This document shows, piece after piece, positions 10,464 to 22,381 of a stretch of 64,000 bases of DNA. A model generated the notes under the pieces. The model made no database searches. It had not been told where the DNA came from and was given only the letters and a program-made list of their open reading frames with translations. The first letter of the stretch is position 1; each line of letters starts with the position of its first letter. This DNA comes from Toxorhynchites rutilus septentrionalis. Lineage: Eukaryota; Arthropoda; Insecta; Diptera; Culicidae. Where the stretch lies: NCBI RefSeq assembly GCF_029784135.1, contig NC_073746.1, forward strand, positions 180,855,788-180,919,787, given 5' to 3'. The position numbers and the translations under genes are program-made.

Positions 10464-11349
10464 AGTTTACGCGAGGATATTTTGAGTTTTGTTACAAGAT
10501 GTGTTTCGTTTCGTTTGGAGCATTTAGAAGAGCGCAGCTGTTCACCAAATCCGACATTTATCGTTCAATCAACATTCAGCTTCAATTTATTCGAAAGAGA
10601 AATTGAACAGGCGAGAAAAGTAAACATCGTCAAGAAGCTTTGTCCCTTGATGCCTGAAGAAAACAGACACTACATATTAGGGAATCCTTGTAATCAAAAA
10701 TTAAATTGATGAGTTTGAACTATTTAGTTCGAATCTTTATGAGCTATGTGTGAGAACAGCAAAACACTTCAATCTAGGATAAACTTTATTTTAAGATGAG
10801 TTTGATTTTATGAATTTAAAGTACATGGTTTTGTGAGCTTCTTATTACATGATTTGTAATTCTGCAACAAAATTGCTATTATAAAAGTAACATTACATGG
10901 GGATGGAGTTTACGCGAGGATATTTTGAGTTTTGTTACAAGATGTGTTTCGTTTCGTTTGGAGCATTTAGAAGAGCGCAGCTGTTCACCAAATCCGACAT
11001 TTATCGTTCAATCAACATTCAGCTTCAATTTATTCGAAAGAGAAATTGAACAGGCGAGAAAAGTAAACATCGTCAAGAAGCTTTGTCCCTTGATGCCTGA
11101 AGAAAACAGACACTACATATTAGGGAATCCTTGTAATCAAAAATTAAATTGATGAGTTTGAACTATTTAGTTCGAATCTTTATGAGCTATATGTGAGAAC
11201 AGCAAAACACTTCAATCTAGGATAAACTTTATTTTAAGATGAGTTTGATTTTATGAATTTAAAGTACATGGTTTTGTGAGCTTCTTATTACATGATTTGT
11301 AATTCTGCAACAAAATTGCTATTATAAAAGTAACATTACATGGGGATGG
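10464..11349 (+). repeat. 443-bp tandem duplication
   Basis: Two head-to-tail copies (10464-10906 and 10907-11349) are the same length and almost identical; the only difference I noticed is ATGTG against ATATG in the distal part. Each copy contains the same 75-codon ORF (10482-10709, 10925-11152), which I do not recognise and do not call a gene. The duplication lies in the probable intron of the hAT transposase (about 10235-11479). The near identity indicates a recent event or an assembly duplication. Confidence 0.93.
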
Positions 11350-11479
11350 TTTTTGATTAAAATATTTGGCATGATAAGCTTTTCGGAAAAGTGTTTTTTT
11401 ACAAGAAAGGCATGTGACTTTTATTATGCTAAACGTTCATTACGTTCATTATTTTTTCACATTTCTGTAAATTTTCACA

Positions 11480-12510
11480 GTTGTTTGGAAGGATTTGGTA
11501 TTCTTTATCGATCTATAACAAGATTACGGCAGTGCTGTTCTGGAGTGAGTACGCATTTTGGAGGAGTTTTCACTTAATGCCTTCATTACCACTATTCGTT
11601 GTGGAGCCCACACTCAGTTGGTGGTCCATGACGTTTGCAAGGAGAACGAACACAAAGATATTCTGAAAGAGATCAGGAAGGAGGTGGAGAAGTTTCGGTC
11701 GACTGAATATAAAACGTTCTTTGACGTCGATGAAGGAGGCTCATATCCACCACTTCCAAACAAAACTCGTTGGAATTCGGATTATAAAATGTTGAATGAA
11801 CTTAAAAAACGGAGGACAGTTTTCGAGAAGCTGGAAACACAATATTCTGTCTTGGGTACTTTTAGTGTTATATTATTCAAGTCTTTATTCAGTCTTAGCA
11901 TTAATGATTATCACTTTTCAGACCTATCAAACTATTGGAGCTTTATTAAGGAATATGTAACTGTATTTAATCCATTGTATCAATGCACAATCGCTGTACA
12001 AATAATTCAAATTAAGTCTGTCAGATTTCTACATCGAATGGATTCGAGCATATGGTAGTATTCGGGAGGTAGAAGATTCTAATCGATTCAAAACGAAGCT
12101 CATTGCATCAATGGATCGTCGTCAAAATCAGCTGTTTTGTTCTGCTCTTTTCATATCTTCCGGGCAGCTGTTTATTTTGATCCGCGTCTCGATTTCAATG
12201 GATCGAGTTTGTTCTCTCAACCGCAGACATTGGAGGAAGATATAGTGGTAAATATATCTCAAAACCATGTTTTTTCGCCAATAATTCCATTTTTTATAGA
12301 AATCTTGTCTGCACATTGCTAAGATCGTTCTTAGTGTGCCTGCAACACAATGCTCTATTGAACGAGACTTCAATTTATTTAGCTCCATTTTGAGCTACCT
12401 GAAGAACAACAAATTGATTGGAAAGGATAGTCTTAAGTGCGAAGCTACTTAAGACGAGCCCGGAAACACTGGCTGATCGTCTGCTGCTGGCAGTTGCGAA
12501 GAGATGAGAT
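11480..12510 (+). pseudogene. hAT transposase, C-terminal part
   Basis: After a likely acceptor (TTTTCACAG, about 11479) degenerate hAT sequence resumes (FGILYRSIT). It continues with IRCGAHTQLVVHDV, LPNKTRWNSDYKML and FYIEWIRAYGSIREVED. After a frame change come FRAAVYFDPRLDF and, further on, VPATQCSIERDF with the FNLFSSILSYLKNN block. The last block, ending ETLADRLLLAVAKR before a stop near 12505, is the C-terminal dimerisation region of hAT transposases. At least three frame changes and several stops are present, so this is a dead copy. Order and orientation match the two upstream parts. Confidence 0.8.
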
Positions 12511-13160
12511 AATTTACCCTCCAAAGTTTGTATTTTCAGCGTTACGTAGGCGAATCACTCAACCGGGTCGCTTACCTTGCGCAAACAATTTAATACTCCT
12601 TCATCGTGCGCGGTAAACAAACAACAAATGACCGCAAGTCGACATCGTGCACGTCGGTTGGTCTATATGCTAACGTGGTTCTGCCAAAACGAACCAACTC
12701 CGAAGCACAAAAATCTGTTGAAGATTCGGATCTGCCTTCTTGGAGAAAACGATCACTATCGTCCGATGCCATATTGTGGGTTTATGGTTCGCTTTGGATG
12801 AATGCAATTTCGTTTTTTACAGTCTGCTATAAAGAATTTTTGTTTTGGATCTGTTGTCAATTGCCCGAATGACATGGTCATTTTACAGTCGATAGATTAT
12901 TATCTTCTGCATCCAATGGTGTAAGTAACTCAATTTTGAAAAAAAATGGCGTTTGGTTCGTTTTGGCAGGATCCCAACTATATATGAGGCTAAAGCAGAC
13001 ACCAATACCAATACACAGAATGCTCATGGTGCGCACCTACACAACGATAAAAAGTTATTTTCGAACGTATTGAACACCCTATACAGCTTCCGGAATCGTT
13101 GTTTGGCCATTATGTTCCACCTGTCGTTACAATTTGTAGTGGAGTTTTCACCTTCTTGTA
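12511..13160. other. no recognisable gene
   Basis: Nothing here resembles a coding region or a terminal repeat of the hAT element. A 17-bp inverted repeat is present (CTGCCAAAACGAACCAA at 12681-12697 and its complement at 12953-12969), but it has no clear target duplication. Confidence 0.5.
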
Positions 13161-14358
13161 GCGTTTGCATTAAAAATATGGACAAAAATTGCCGATTTTT
13201 CATGGGTTTATTTTCACACGCACTGACGAAACTACCCATGCAGCATCAATCATAGTAACCCATATTGACAGTTCTTTCAGTTGAACTCTAACCGTGATGG
13301 CGAAAACAGTGAAGCTACTACGTTCAGAAGTGTGCGCGTTCAAAGAACGGTACGCCGCGTCGAAAACGGACATCGTGCTGTACTTTGTGGGCGCCGGATA
13401 GGCCCGTTCCGGCATCTACAACATCATGGCACTATTCGCCAGAGCGTCGAAAAAAAGCCCGATTCCGGACGGCCGACGACCATGAGCGACATGGAGCTCG
13501 AAGGATGCTGAAGAGGAAGATTGAGGGAAAAGTGACTACATCGTGCGACGCTTGACCGGAGGTCGGTACAATCGGCCAAACAGTGAAAAAGTACCTGGCA
13601 AACATGGTCATACATGTCAGGAAGCGGAAGTAGCGGAAGAAAGCGGAAGGTCTCGGAGCTGCAGGCAATGACGCGACATGGTGGTGGTGATGGACGACGA
13701 GACCTATCTCACCCTGGATGGCAACAATTGGCAAGGCACTTCGTATTTTACTTCTCCACGAAGGAAATGAGCTCCGAAGTGAAGTTTATTTCACACACCA
13801 AGTTCCTCAAGAAGGTGATGCTATGGCTGACAATCAGCGAGAAGGGGATGTCAAAGTCGCTCTTCTTTAGCTCCGGACTAGCCGTGAACGGGGAAATTTA
13901 TAGTACGAAGTACCTGACGGAAGTTGCGTCGTTCATCAAAACATACCACAACGGCGAAGACGCGGTGTTCTGGCCGGATCTGGCGATCGTAAGAGGAGGT
14001 GGAACGGCTGAATACCGATGTAGTATCCAAGTCGGTGAACCCGTCCAATCTCCTCCAGCTGCGTCCCATCGAGAATTTCTGGGCAAACCTGAAGCATAAG
14101 ATCTACTCCAACAATTTTGTCGCGAAAACTGAGAAGGAATTGATAAATAAAATGAAGAAAGAACTCAAAAACATGCCTACACGCATGTTTTCGTCCACCA
14201 TGGTTGTCGAATGGAAGGCTCCTCTCAAGGGCGTAGATTTTTTTCCAAGTAAGCTAATATAATTACCTTCCATGGGAAATTTACCAAACTCAATTATCTG
14301 TTTCAGTTTTTTTTTTCATCACAATCCGAAAAAAGTCCACTTTTTCTAATGCAAACGT
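13161..14358 (+). mobile_element. Tc1/mariner-superfamily transposon
   Basis: Imperfect terminal inverted repeats bound the element: GCGTTTGCATTAAAAATATG on the left, and ACGTTTGCATTAGAAAAAGT on the right read inward. A TA dinucleotide lies outside both ends (13159-13160 and 14359-14360). The length is about 1.2 kb and the interior holds one decayed transposase gene, as expected for a Tc1-like element. Confidence 0.75.
13290..14260 (+). pseudogene. Tc1-like transposase, frameshifted
   Basis: The gene reads on the plus strand in several frames. An N-terminal helix-turn-helix region starts near 13296 (VKLLRSEVCAFKERYAASKT). The first Asp block MDDETYLTLDG is near 13690 and the second, DAVFWPDLA, near 13970. 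The frame then shifts, and the Glu block LQLRPIENFWANLKHKIYSN is near 14060, followed by KELKNMPTRMFSSTM at the C terminus. The region just after the second Asp is damaged, so the exact D-to-E distance cannot be read. Several stops interrupt the N-terminal half. Confidence 0.8.
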
Positions 14359-14399
14359 TAGGACGACCGCCAGGCGCGTTTCTGTGCGAATTTTCCAAC

Positions 14400-14580
14400 T
14401 TATACTTTCGGAATGGGGTTCCGCTTGAAATGTAGCTTCCGATTCTCCCTGATCCAATCTTTCTGGCAGTCGATTAAGGTTCCCTTAATCACGTTCGTTT
14501 TTGCCAACTTCGCGTACAAGAAACTTGGCCTAGTTTGATCCCTATTGTTCGGACGCCGTTTTTGATAGCTGGTGGGCAAA
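14400..14580 (-). other. unidentified short ORF
   Basis: On the minus strand an open frame of about 58 codons ends at the TAA at 14400-14402. It contains a basic, coherent sequence (SYQKRRPNNRDQTRPS ... KTNVIKGTLIDCQKDWIREN). It starts at no obvious ATG and could be a terminal exon or a piece of a transposon; a possible acceptor is CCCACCAG at its upstream end. I recognise no family. Confidence 0.2.
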
Positions 14581-15103
14581 CGTCAGAATTAAAATAGAAG
14601 AATCACTCTACACGCACACAACTACAAAACGAGAGGTGCACAGATCTTTGACGTAGAGCTACGTCTTTCAGGAAGGGTGCCAAATCAGAAAACAGGTCAC
14701 GTTTTTATGAAATAAAGTTAACGTTAATAACTATTTTCACTGTGAACGAATTCTAATGATTTGCATACCAATCGAATCGGAAATTCTCTAGGATTTGTTT
14801 GATATGCTATACATTACAATTCGCTAATCTCTGAGTGGTTTAAATTCATGAAAACTGGAAGAACTTCCTTTTTTCCTACACATTTGTTCTGCCCATTTGT
14901 GTGCTAACCCTACCCATGTTTCGAATGCTTATAACTCGATCATTGGAAAGATGTTTGCATCAATTGATTAGAAATATTTCTACGCGTCTATCACAATTAA
15001 TAAAATGTTATTTTTTATGAGATGAACAATTGAATAACTGTAAAATGTCAAGCGTTATCTGAATGCCCTAACTGCCAAGTTTTGATACGGTTTCCCCAAT
15101 ACA

Positions 15104-15395
15104 GACTTCAAAATCAATGTACCTGTGGAAATCCGCATTGCAAATATACATGCAAGTCGGGGGTATTTTTGTTCCCACCGAGCTGTGTTTCCCTAACACG
15201 GACTTCTAAATCGATGTGCCCGGGGAAATCCGCCTTGTCAAAACATGCAAATCGGGGTTATTTTTTCCCACTGAGCTGTGTTTCCCTAACATGGACTTCA
15301 AAATCAATGTACCTGTGGAAATCCGCTTTGCAAATACACGCAAGTCGGGGGTATTTTTTGGTGTTGAGTACTTTTGTACTCGCTTGTCGTTGTGC
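15104..15395 (+). repeat. minisatellite, three ~95-bp copies
   Basis: Three tandem copies begin with GACTTC at 15104, 15201 and 15294 (spacings 97 and 93 bp). Each contains the blocks AATCAATGT, GGAAATCCGC, GCAAGTCGGGGGTATTTTT and GTGTTTCCCTAACA. The long frame that runs through the array repeats the same residues and is a by-product of the repeat, not a gene. Confidence 0.85.
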
Positions 15396-15399
15396 AGAC

Positions 15400-17733
15400 C
15401 AGAATATGTTTCCCTAAAAAGTACTTTTATACTGGGAAGCCTGGGAAAATTGTCATTTCAGACACTAAAGGTGGATGAAATTTCGCGGTTCGGTAACTAC
15501 GTAAACATGAGATGTGCAATAATGTCAGAGGGACATATAAAACACAATGATCGTTTGACAATTTTTCCGTTCAAACATTTTGGTAGTTCTAGGCATTATA
15601 TCAAACGTAAAAAGACATTTATCAAAATTTTTTGTAACGAAGAACATAATCTATTACAATTACATTTTTTTAAATGTGAAAAATGATATACGTCAATTTG
15701 AAGTTGACCAAATTTTATTGGTTTCTCTCTTTAGTTACTGTAATGAGAAAATCATCACCAGCCAGATTGACATCTGAAAACTCTTACAAGCGACAACATA
15801 ATTTTCATTCTTACTATGAAAGTGTTTTCAATTCTAATTGAAGTGTCCATAATGACATTTCTTGTGCGCATTAAAATGTGAATGTAGAATAATCAACCAC
15901 TTCAATCAATGAAGATGTGAACAAAACATTTAGTGTTCATGCATGGCGATGAACCCATATTATTGTTGCATTATTGTTATGTTAGTGCCACTACTTCCTC
16001 AATCACATGTGAGACATAAGCTATTCGAACGACGCGATCTACGCAATCTGTTGCACAATATCTTCTTCAATTGCATTCCCGAACTCTGGGTCAAGTCATA
16101 ATCTGATTATCATTTCAGTGTCTAGACAAATAACATTAAGATCGAGAATGATGTGAAGCATAGCACATAACTTCGTATCTCGTTGAGAAAAGACATGTTC
16201 AATGAGGACCTGAAACGTTTCGGGATGAAAGAATCTTAACCGGCAAATGCCGAATAGGAATACAAATTATTCTTCAGGTTTATCACGATGATTTTGTTTC
16301 GGTTTATAATAATGAGCACTTGAACACCATAGGCTCATAATTATAATCATGAATATTAATTCTCCAGCGACAGCTTACATGTGATATAAAAAAGGCTTGG
16401 TTAAACGCCGATAAGTGCTCGATGCTAACGAAGCGTTAAGTCGTTTGGTTCAATTTGAGCTCTGATACTGTTGCGGTGATGCTAAATGCTGTTGTTCAAA
16501 GGCACGTCACACTTCCGTTCAGCTTGTTCCGACAGCAATTTAAAGTTATTGTTATAGTCTGTTGAATTTCCATTTAATTTCATTGTATTCAATTTTATGC
16601 TAAACGGAGTATTGATTTTCTTATCGAACAACACGCGTCTGTATCTGGGAATCGACCAGCTCAAGAGCCAAGCGGAGCATTCCTAATTCGGGGAGGGAAT
16701 TGATTGGTGGAGAGATTTGCTTCTATTGCGAATGATGCAAAAAACTCCCACCCCTCTCACTCACTGTTGATAGTAGCCACCGAGAGCACAAAAACGGAAT
16801 TCAGGAGAAGTGCGCGGGGTTGAAATTCGATAACAAGCTGGAATAACAAGGCACAAACCAGCAACCACGTGTACCGTTTCTCACATTAGCTTCAGTTCGA
16901 CTGAGGTTGGTACGAACGGTGATTGTAATTCTAATATGATTGTGAAATCATAGCTCATAACTGAATTGCTTATCTCGCGTTGTGTAGCGTATACTATCTG
17001 CACATTCGATACAATGTTTTTCGTTTATTTTGTATCATTTTGCCTTTGTATTGTTATTGAATTAATTTACGCATTTGAGTATTTTGGTGGAGAGTCATGG
17101 TGATTTAAGACAATTAGAAGGAAACGGATGGTGCATTTTGTGTTCGTACTTTGAACCCAGTACTAAATTCGGTTTTGCAATATTCGCTTTCGAACATTAA
17201 TCGAGATCGGTGAATTTCAATAAACCAATATTGATTATAATGATTCAGCAGCCATTAAACCAAATATTCTTATTCCCGCGCTACCTTTTCGGAAGGTTGC
17301 TTTTAATTCAATGATTAAGAAATCAATGTACCGTAAAACGGTAACGTACTGTACCGCTAAATTGATGCTTCTTGGTTTTATACCCAATTTATATTATAAT
17401 CCTGTTGTGGTGTTTCATAGGTACTATCGTTTTATTTTATTTTCTATCTGGCTCCATTCATGCGCTACGATGGATTACATTATATGCAACAATCTCAGCG
17501 TCGGGTTCGAAAAGTTAGCAATTAAGTGTAAACATTGTGAATGTGCAGGAGGAAACGGTATCCCAGCGATCTTTCGTTTGTTTCTATCCATGACCTTCTG
17601 AACAACAGATTCATGGTTGTGAAATATTTAGTGTTTTTTCTTCTTCCACAGTTGGTTTGGTTTTGAAAAGCAATTTAAACGAATTTACCCGAGTCTTCTT
17701 AGGAGGCCCATAGTTGAAACCTTATGTAGAGCA
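15400..17733. other. A+T-rich stretch without recognisable genes
   Basis: I see no coding region, terminal repeat or tandem array that I can support in this 2.3-kb stretch. A short TCAGT-containing block near 16889 resembles an arthropod initiator, but it has no partner elements that would make it a promoter. Confidence 0.4.
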
Positions 17734-18118
17734 GTGCGGGGCTAAGGTGCGCACGGGGCAAAAGTGCGCATTGGTCTTTTTGAAGCAAACGAACATACAA
17801 TTTCGACAACAGTGTATTCGTTCGATACATTGGGCCTGATCATGAACATCACTGTCACAAACGCTTTCACGTCACTTACACTTCACTTAATTTATGTGTC
17901 TATCATCATTGTCACGGACAGTTGCGTGTAAAAATAAACTCCGTGAAGTGAACGAACGTGATGAATTATAGAGGTTTTAAACTTTTCAGTTCATTCGCCT
18001 CTAAAGCACGTGAAGTGAAAGAGTTCATTCCCGTTTATAAGAGACATATCAGTTGCACAAATTCGGGCTTTTGAACATTATGCCGGTTGCATATTTTCGG
18101 ACGTTTGAACGTTATGTA

Positions 18119-21042
18119 GGGAAAAGTAGGTAAAGACGGACACCCTAAGGTGTAATCTCAATTTTTTCACATATATAGCTTTCATGATCGCAGTTGTTTT
18201 ACAAATTGAAACTTCAGGGCCTTTTCTATCATAATTACCGTTGATACTACTATTTATTCCAACGTTGATGTATTCTGGGTCATTGAAAAAAATGCATCGA
18301 AATACTATTTCTTCACATGGTCGGGAAAGACGGACATCTGGAATGGGTAAGATGGACACTTACGGAAAAGTTGTAGTTTTTGTACGTATTTTAGTGTTTT
18401 CAGCATTGGGGAGTGTTCTTGAATTACGCTACGATTGGAAAGGCTACTCATGTTGTTCGTGGACAGTTTCATCCTTGGAAGGGAACGACAGAAGAGGTCA
18501 AATACATACAATACATGCAAAAATTTCTGGATTTTTGCTGGATTTTTGCGGGCCATTGTCCTCGCAAAGGAAGGAAAAGGATCTGAAATAGCCAAAAACC
18601 AGTCCACGCATATTTTAAATGACCTCCTAGGAAGACGATAATTCATTTGTAAAGTTTAATGATACACTTAAAAATATTTCAAAACGAAAGTTTATTTATA
18701 AAGCATTAAAAACAATTCATCGATGGTTGGAATTAATTCAATTTTCGGTGGGAACAAAAAAAACAAGAAAAAAGAAAAATCAAGAGCAGTTCTGACAAAT
18801 AGTTGCAGCAGAAGTAAAGCATTCAGCGTGGAACCATGAAAGGCATTGTAAGCATATTGTCCAACCTGTCCCGTAATCTGAATCAGAAAACTGGCTTCCG
18901 CATTTCTCGCATAGATTATCAGACGAGGTGTCCCCTTTGCCCTTATTTTGCTTAGGCTTCTTCGAAGAGCGTTGTTTTTGTTTTTTTTTATGGATTTAAT
19001 GTCTTTCGATTCTGTCACCTTCTTCAAAGTGTCAGCGTATTGAGCAGACGTTATGTCAGCTGCCTTTTCTGCTTGGCGTTTTCTCTTCGTGACTCTCGGG
19101 GTGACCATTTTCGGTAACGGAAGTATGATCGACAGAGATATTTCAAACACCGGGTTATTGGCCGTTGAGATGCTGTCCGGTTCTGCGAAATCAGCCATGA
19201 TGTCTTCGGGAAGCACTTGAACTTCTTTATCCTCACAGGAAATGCGATTTACGGTCGATTGACTAGGCGCACCTTCAAGATGCAATTGAAACATCTCTTC
19301 TTCACGAAGAATCTCAGGATCGGGTTGATCAGTCACCGTGGCCGGGGCAAAGTCATCATCGGAAAAAATATTGCGATCAAATGGCCAAATTCCTGTTTTT
19401 TCGAACCCATTCTCAGCAATTTCCGTAGTAGCCGCCTTGATGAATGCAGGTTTCATGAGCTCGGCAACGTCATATTGGCTGACGACTTTACCTGGATTCT
19501 GTTGTAGGAAACACTCTACTTCCTGTGCGTAGTACGTCTTGAAAGGTGCCATAAAGGATACATCAAGCGGTTGAAGTTTGTTGCTAGTGTGAGGTGGTAA
19601 AACTAGAACCTTAACAAAGTTAGCTCTAGCTTTCTCGGTAAAAGCTAGGTTCTTCGTGTGCGACGAGTGGCCATCAATTATGAGCAAGGCAGGACTGTCA
19701 GGACTGGCTCCAAAAAGTGATCGAACCACTCATTGAATATTTCGACCATCATGTAACACGATGCATTACAGGCAAATTTGCTTCCACGTGATGCCCCTTT
19801 CTTCAAAGCTTCGTGCATCCGCATGCGTAGAAAAATGAAGAACGGCGAAAGGTGCTGTCCGGTTGCGGACATGCACATTACTGCCGTAGCTGTTTCTCCA
19901 CGTTCCGCAGATGTAATACCACCAACCTGTTTTTTTCCTTTCAATGCCGCTACCTTAGACTTCTTCGGAGGAACCTGTAAGAAAGTATGAATAAAAAATT
20001 AAAATTATTTTAAAACTAACTACAATGCCAAAACAAATACTAACGGTACAAACACTAGTCTCATCGGCGTTCAAAACACGATCTGGCGTCAATTTGGGAT
20101 CTTTCAGCGCTTCTTCCAGCAAATCGTAAAACGCAGATACTGCCGGCTTATTGAAGCCTCTGGCTCGGGCGGCAGAGGTAGCTTCAGGTTTACGGAACGA
20201 CAATTTGGGATTTCGTGTCAGAAAATTGCTTAGCCAAGCTTTTCCAGCCATCTTGGTAGACTTGTTGAACGGGTGTGGCAACCCATTTTTTTCGGCCAGA
20301 TCAAAAGCAAGCGTTCGAACATTACTCATCGTTATTCCATAGAACCTCTTTTCCAAATCCAACAGATGTTGTACCAGCTCCTCTTCTTGTTGAGAATTGA
20401 ATACGGAATCAAGAGGTCCTAGCCGAGTTGATACAGTTGGACTTGTTAGGTGGCGAATCAGTGTGGATCTTGGAATTGCGTAAGTTCTTGCTGCTGTCTT
20501 CACCGGCGATCCACTTTTTACAGCCTTAATGGCTTGTTCTAACTGCTGAGCGGTCCATGACTGCCGGTTACTCTTGCGCTTGTAATTTGTAGGCATCTTT
20601 ATAGTAAAACCAAAAAGTTTTGTTAAATCCGTCTTTCCTTACCTTAATGTGTCCGTCTTGCCCGAGCTGCCAGCTTTTTTTTTCGAATGACCGTAGCTCT
20701 TCCTATAAGCGTTGAAAAACCTCTGATTTATCACAGGATAGTTAATGATGGACTAAATAAACACTTACCCGTTGGAGGAACACGTAAAAAACAAAAAATC
20801 ACGAACTTTTCGCTATTTTCTACGGAGTAAAAATTACATCGAATGGAGCACCCGCGAAGATAATTTTTGTTTTGTTTACAAGCTTGACAGTTCGCTCGCT
20901 GGAAATCAACAGTGTGTCTCGAAAGTATTGATACACTTTATTGAAAGTATTTGCATAACTAAAATATTTCAAAAAATTTTAATTAATGAAATATTAAAAG
21001 TTTGCATCTTACCCGCAGTGTCCGTCTTTACCTACTTTCTCC
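18119..21042 (-). mobile_element. pogo-superfamily transposon
   Basis: The ends are inverted repeats of about 24 bp (GGGAAAAGTAGGTAAAGACG and its near complement at 21019-21042), flanked by TA on both sides (18117-18118, 21043-21044). Shorter versions of the GGTAAGACGGACA motif recur inside both ends (about 18324 and 18349 on the left, about 20628 and 20651 on the right), as transposase-binding subterminal sites would. The 2.9-kb element contains one gene on the minus strand with a 70-bp intron. Confidence 0.92.
18780..20596 (-). pseudogene. pogo transposase (DD36D), two frameshifts
   Basis: Exon 1 (20596-20045) starts MPTNYKRKSNRQSW. It encodes a pipsqueak-type helix-turn-helix (residues 13-50) and a CENP-B-like domain with GKAWLSNFLTRNP, then reaches the first catalytic Asp in NADET. 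A 70-bp intron (20044-19975, GTTAGT...TTACAG) leads to exon 2 with KKQVGGITSAERG, the second Asp in LLIIDGHSSH and the third in NKLQPLDVSFMAPFK, 36 residues apart. There are two breaks. A frame change near 19700 lies just before the second Asp. A one-base slip in an A-run at about 18980-18990 hides a C-terminal zinc module (CEKCG ... CLQC ... WFHAEC ... CQNC) that ends at 18780-18782. Without these two lesions the gene would be complete, so the copy is recent. Confidence 0.9.
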
Positions 21043-21765
21043 TAAGTAAAATTAATAAGTGTATGAGATAATATTCCATTTAATTGAACGTATGTTTTAG
21101 AATGACAAGTTTGCGATTCTATCTCGATGATTCGGTATTTCAATGTCAACTATTCGGACTCATTCCATGAATCATTTGCTTGGTGCGTTAGTTTGCTGAA
21201 TCAAAGGCTGGTGCAAAGATGATGAGGAATACTTGGTTGCTCTCGAATAATGTAGTTGTTGAACATATGGGAATGTAATTTTATTTCCTCTTTCTATAAA
21301 TTACTCTAGAGAAAAAGCATGACTATCATGAGTTTAATAATCGATATCCCGCGTACTCTTATATTCAGCTCTGTCTTACTCGTTTGAATAGCGAGAAGTA
21401 TTTAGTATAGGTCAACGTTAAAATCATTTTTTAAGAACCGTTTCTACAATTTTGATGAATAAAAGACGGGTGTGTAATGTCGGGGACATAACCGGAGAGA
21501 CGTGAACAACACCAAGGGGTGTCCATTATTCGAATATCATAAAGCACAGATCCCAGAATGATCAACTTTTCATGTACAAAATTACAGAAAAAAAATCAAA
21601 GGATAAAATAAAACTTCAGCACTCAAACATTTAAATTCAAATACGAAAAAATCAAAATTTGTCGTGCGGTGCAAATGTTGCAGGGGTTATTGTTCATCCG
21701 GCAACGAATACATATTTGATGGCAAGCATATCGTAATAGGAATTTACCGTCTGGTATCGTGATAT

Positions 21766-22020
21766 AATTGGGCTTTGCACTTCTCATGAATAACTGTGTT
21801 CTACTAGTCAAGTCCTTCATTTGATACCCATATTGATGGGGTTTAGAGAAAATATGTAATCCGCCATTTTGTGGTGGCGGCCATTTTGGGTTTGCATTTT
21901 TCATAAATAACTGTGTTCTACTAGTCAATCCCTTTCATTTGATACCCATATTGATGGGGTTTTGAGAAAATATGTAATCCGCCATTTTGTAGCGGTCGCC
22001 ATCTTGGATTTTCAAGATCA
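21766..22020 (+). repeat. 117-bp tandem repeat, about 2.2 copies
   Basis: Copies begin with CTGTGTTCTACTAGTCAA at 21794 and 21911, with a partial copy before them. Each unit includes GATACCCATATTGATGGGG, GTAATCCGCCATTTTGT and a GC-richer GGCGGCCATTTTGG block. No coding function is apparent. Confidence 0.85.
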
Positions 22021-22304
22021 TGAAATATGCAGTTTTATAATGACTGCAGAAATAAAGGTGTGTTCTAAATTTCAGATCAATCGGTCAACAGGAAAGGGGT
22101 AAAATTTCAATTAATGTGGTACAGCGCCATAGACAAACATGTTACATACTAACATTCAAATATGTCACAGCTAAATAAAACCGTTTGAAAACTCCAGCAT
22201 TCTATTAAATCGAGCTCGATTAGCCACTCATTCGCCCGACGCGACGCTTCCACCGCTTTTAACACACTTCGATAGGCTCTCCTGCCCCACATTCCATTGA
22301 AATT

Positions 22305-22381
22305 CCCGTCTCTCACTCTTGTGGTATCGCACCGCATACATCCTCGGCAAATGCAGCAATCTCTTAGGCTGAAAATCAATT
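22305..22381. repeat. dispersed repeat, inverted copy at 32269-32351
   Basis: About 77 bp here (CCCGTCTCTCACTCTTGTGG ... CTTAGGCTGAAAATCAA) are nearly identical, in opposite orientation, to 32269-32351. The copies lie on either side of the Harbinger-type MITE and the BEL element. Neither copy has terminal repeats or target duplications that I could define. Confidence 0.75.

Larger units (their letters stand above)
4913..12510 (+). mobile_element. decayed hAT element interrupted by CR1
   Basis: Pieces of one hAT-type transposase lie in order on the plus strand at 4994-5498, 10084-10234 and about 11480-12510. The first gap is filled by a CR1 retrotransposon (5499-10079). When the insert is ignored, the hAT reading frame continues across the junction, which shows a single pre-existing gene. 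A plausible left end is CAGGGCCTGTCAAACAGC at 4913, with the CAGGG start typical of hAT. I found no matching right end before 13160, so the right limit is only the end of the transposase. Confidence 0.7.

Noticed and set aside
10482..11152. Two identical 75-codon ORFs as paralogous genes
   Set aside because: They are copies within a 443-bp tandem duplication in a probable intron, with no family resemblance.
12681..12969. 17-bp inverted repeat as ends of a small transposon
   Set aside because: No target duplication and no similarity beyond 17 bp.
15082..15686. ORFs of 111 and 156 codons
   Set aside because: Their residues repeat with the minisatellite unit; no independent coding evidence.
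16880..16920. Core promoter with initiator near 16889
   Set aside because: Only a TCAGT match; no TATA, no downstream element at the proper distance, and no gene follows.
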